64,000 bases of DNA from NCBI GenBank assembly GCA_020073265.1, contig JAIQFN010000012.1, positions 48,045-112,044 on the forward strand, written 5' to 3'. Source of the stretch: Terriglobia bacterium. GTDB taxonomy: Bacteria; Acidobacteriota; Terriglobia; Bryobacterales; Bryobacteraceae. Made by a program: the position numbers and the translations under genes. Numbering within the stretch: the stretch's first letter is position 1; the number at the start of each line of letters is the position of its first letter. Below the pieces are notes generated by a model, which worked only from the letters and a program-made list of their open reading frames with translations, made no database searches and had not been told where the DNA came from. Positions 62,511-64,000 of the stretch are shown piece after piece.

Positions 62511-64000
62511 ATGCGTCTGCTCAGCCGTTCCATTTTTCGGGAGGTGCTGAGCAGCGCCTTTCTCGGCACGGTGCTGTTCACTTTCGTGCTGTTCCTGCAG
62601 CGAGTAGGCCGGTTCTTTGAGATTCTGGTGCGCAGCTCGGCTCCCCCGCGCACCGTCGGGCACCTGTTCCTGCTGGCGATACCGTTCACCCTCACCTTCA
62701 CCGTGCCACTGGGCTTGCTGGTGGGCGTGTTGATCGCGCTGAGCCGCATGTCCAGCGACGGAGAGATCACGGCCATGCGCGCCGCCGGCGTGCCCAGCCG
62801 CCGGGTGATCGCACCGGTATTGACATTCGCCGTGCTGGCAACCCTGGTGACGGCGGCGGCCTCGCTCTGGCTCACTCCCTACGCCACCTGGAAAACCTAC
62901 AAGGTGCTCAACCAACTGGTGGCCGCCGAGTTGACCGCCGAGGTGCAGCCGCGCATCTTCGAAGAGCAGTTTCCCAATCGCATTCTCTACATCGGCGATG
63001 TGCCTCCGGGCGCGCTCACGCGCTGGCGCAATGTCTTCATCGCGGACACAACGCCCGTTGACGAACAGAAAAAAGCGGATCACGACCAGGGCGAAGGCCC
63101 GCGCGTCACCGTCGCGCCGGAAGCCATCGCGGTTCCCGACGTTAAAACCAACACCATTCAACTGTCGCTGACCAGCGGCGGCGCCACCTATGAGGTCGGC
63201 AAGGACTTCACGGACTACTACACCTACTCGCTGGGCCCGAGCGACCAGATCCTGGAAGCCACCAAGCCCAACGAAGTGCATGCCAAGGCCTACACCGAAC
63301 TCGATACCATCCCGCTCTATCACAAGGCCTACCATGACCCCACGCTGGATCGCGACAATGTCATCCAGGCGCGCATCGAACTGCACCAGCGGCTGGCGCT
63401 GCCTCCCGCCTGCCTGCTGCTGGCTCTAATCGGAATTCCTCTCGGCGTTTCCTCGCGCAAGGGCGGCAAGTCGGCGGCCTTCGTCATGACTGTAGCGCTG
63501 GCTTTCATCTATTGGATGGGCCTGATCGGGGCGAATGGTCTGGCCAAGCAGCAGAAACTTCCGGTCGGTCTCGCGATGTGGATTCCGAACCTGGTTTTCG
63601 CCGTGGTGGGCATCGTTCTGATTGTTCGCCTGGAACGGCCGGGCGATCGGGACTTGGTCGGCATGCTCACCGGCGGGTTGGCATCGATCGCGCGATTCCT
63701 GCGTCGGAGCCTGACCAACGCGCCATCCCCGGCGCTCCCGCTGGGGCGAGGCTGGAGATTCTTTCTTGTTCCGCAGGTGATCGACACTTACGTGCTGACC
63801 GGCTTCCTGTTCTATTTCCTGGTGTTGCTCGCCAGCTTCGTCCTGATTTTCCACGTGTACACGTTCTTTGAGCTGCTGAGCGATATCGTGAAGAACCACA
63901 TCGCAATGGAGCGCGTGTTCACCTATTTGTTCTTCCTGACGCCGCAGTTGATTTACGACTTCGTGCCCTTCAGCGTGCTGGTGGCGGTGCTGGTGACGTT
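62511..64000 (+). CDS. Fused LptF-LptG lipopolysaccharide-export permease (3' end outside the window)
   Basis: An uninterrupted frame of about 496 codons from ATG 62511 to the window end. Residues about 1-385 are a complete LptF/LptG-type permease: helices at about 15-30, 50-75 and 98-120, a periplasmic jellyroll (about 125-295) and three C-terminal helices (about 300-380), with SRMSSDGEITAMRAAGV as the coupling helix that contacts LptB. At about 420 a second copy begins (VIDTYVLTGFLFYFLVLLAS, then TPQLIYDFVPFSVLVAVLV). So LptF and LptG appear joined in one chain. With LptB they extract LPS from the inner membrane. Confidence 0.9.
   Translation, partial: MRLLSRSIFREVLSSAFLGTVLFTFVLFLQRVGRFFEILVRSSAPPRTVGHLFLLAIPFTLTFTVPLGLLVGVLIALSRMSSDGEITAMRAAGVPSRRVIAPVLTFAVLATLVTAAASLWLTPYATWKTYKVLNQLVAAELTAEVQPRIFEEQFPNRILYIGDVPPGALTRWRNVFIADTTPVDEQKKADHDQGEGPRVTVAPEAIAVPDVKTNTIQLSLTSGGATYEVGKDFTDYYTYSLGPSDQILEATKPNEVHAKAYTELDTIPLYHKAYHDPTLDRDNVIQARIELHQRLALPPACLLLALIGIPLGVSSRKGGKSAAFVMTVALAFIYWMGLIGANGLAKQQKLPVGLAMWIPNLVFAVVGIVLIVRLERPGDRDLVGMLTGGLASIARFLRRSLTNAPSPALPLGRGWRFFLVPQVIDTYVLTGFLFYFLVLLASFVLIFHVYTFFELLSDIVKNHIAMERVFTYLFFLTPQLIYDFVPFSVLVAVLVT

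Noticed and set aside
60843..63386. Open frame of 847 codons on the minus strand
   Set aside because: It is antisense to the TldE-like and lptFG genes, whose proteins are clearly recognisable; its translation is Arg/His/Gly-rich with no family motif, as expected for a shadow frame in GC-rich DNA.

Overview
The window looks like a chromosomal segment of an Acidobacteriota bacterium, most likely a Solibacter-like member of the Bryobacterales. It is GC-rich and densely coded. Three secreted proteins carry the repeat domain first described in Solibacter (TIGR03437 type), and one carries the VWFA-related acidobacterial domain (TIGR03436 type). The assignment rests on recognising these families by eye. 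I see no insertion sequence, prophage, CRISPR array, tRNA or rRNA.

Layout. 1-2.7 kb: start of tatA, a small His-rich ORF, a cupin protein, and a divergent lactate permease. 2.8-15.2 kb: a large electron-transfer block. On the plus strand an outer-membrane barrel protein overlaps a decaheme cytochrome with a C-terminal LVIVD propeller. Converging on it, the minus strand carries a tightly coupled operon: a NuoE-NuoF fusion, an iron-sulfur protein with two cyclic-nucleotide-binding domains in its middle, a diheme b-type membrane subunit and a membrane-anchored decaheme cytochrome. A monoheme cytochrome c is divergent from that operon. 15.2-20.6 kb: DUF58 protein, RNase P RNA, CrcB plus DUF190, an MbfA-like iron exporter, a HupE/UreJ-like protein and an AI-2E-family permease. 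20.7-27.4 kb: a phosphotransferase, crotonase, acyl-CoA dehydrogenase and phosphohistidine-phosphatase-like operon that resembles a split ACAD10/11, then sucCD and ndk. 27.4-32.9 kb: a MocR regulator divergent from PhzF-like and PLP-decarboxylase genes, then an MFS transporter. 33-39 kb: NUDIX, a histidine kinase with an XRE-tailed response regulator, a NarL-type two-component pair and an M49-like peptidase. 39-56 kb: secreted TIGR03437 proteins, ABC exporter, amidase, tannase-like esterase, MerR plus alcohol dehydrogenase, alpha/beta hydrolase, VWA protein, TonB-C repeat protein. 55-64 kb: dnaB, a CpaE-like ATPase with a divergent LuxR regulator, a secreted TldD/TldE-like pair (the first split by an in-frame amber codon), and a fused LptF-LptG permease running off the end.

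How the genes may work together. The 2.8-15.2 kb block can be read as a path from NAD(P)H through flavin and iron-sulfur clusters, a membrane b-type subunit and periplasmic hemes to an outer-membrane barrel and an outer decaheme protein. The two cyclic-nucleotide domains in the iron-sulfur subunit suggest the path may be gated by a nucleotide signal. The parts are directly visible; the assembled path, its direction and its terminal acceptor are inference. The 20.7-24.5 kb operon fits catabolism of hydroxylated acyl-CoAs by phosphorylation and elimination. The 59-64 kb operon joins secreted TldD/TldE-like proteins to lipopolysaccharide export.
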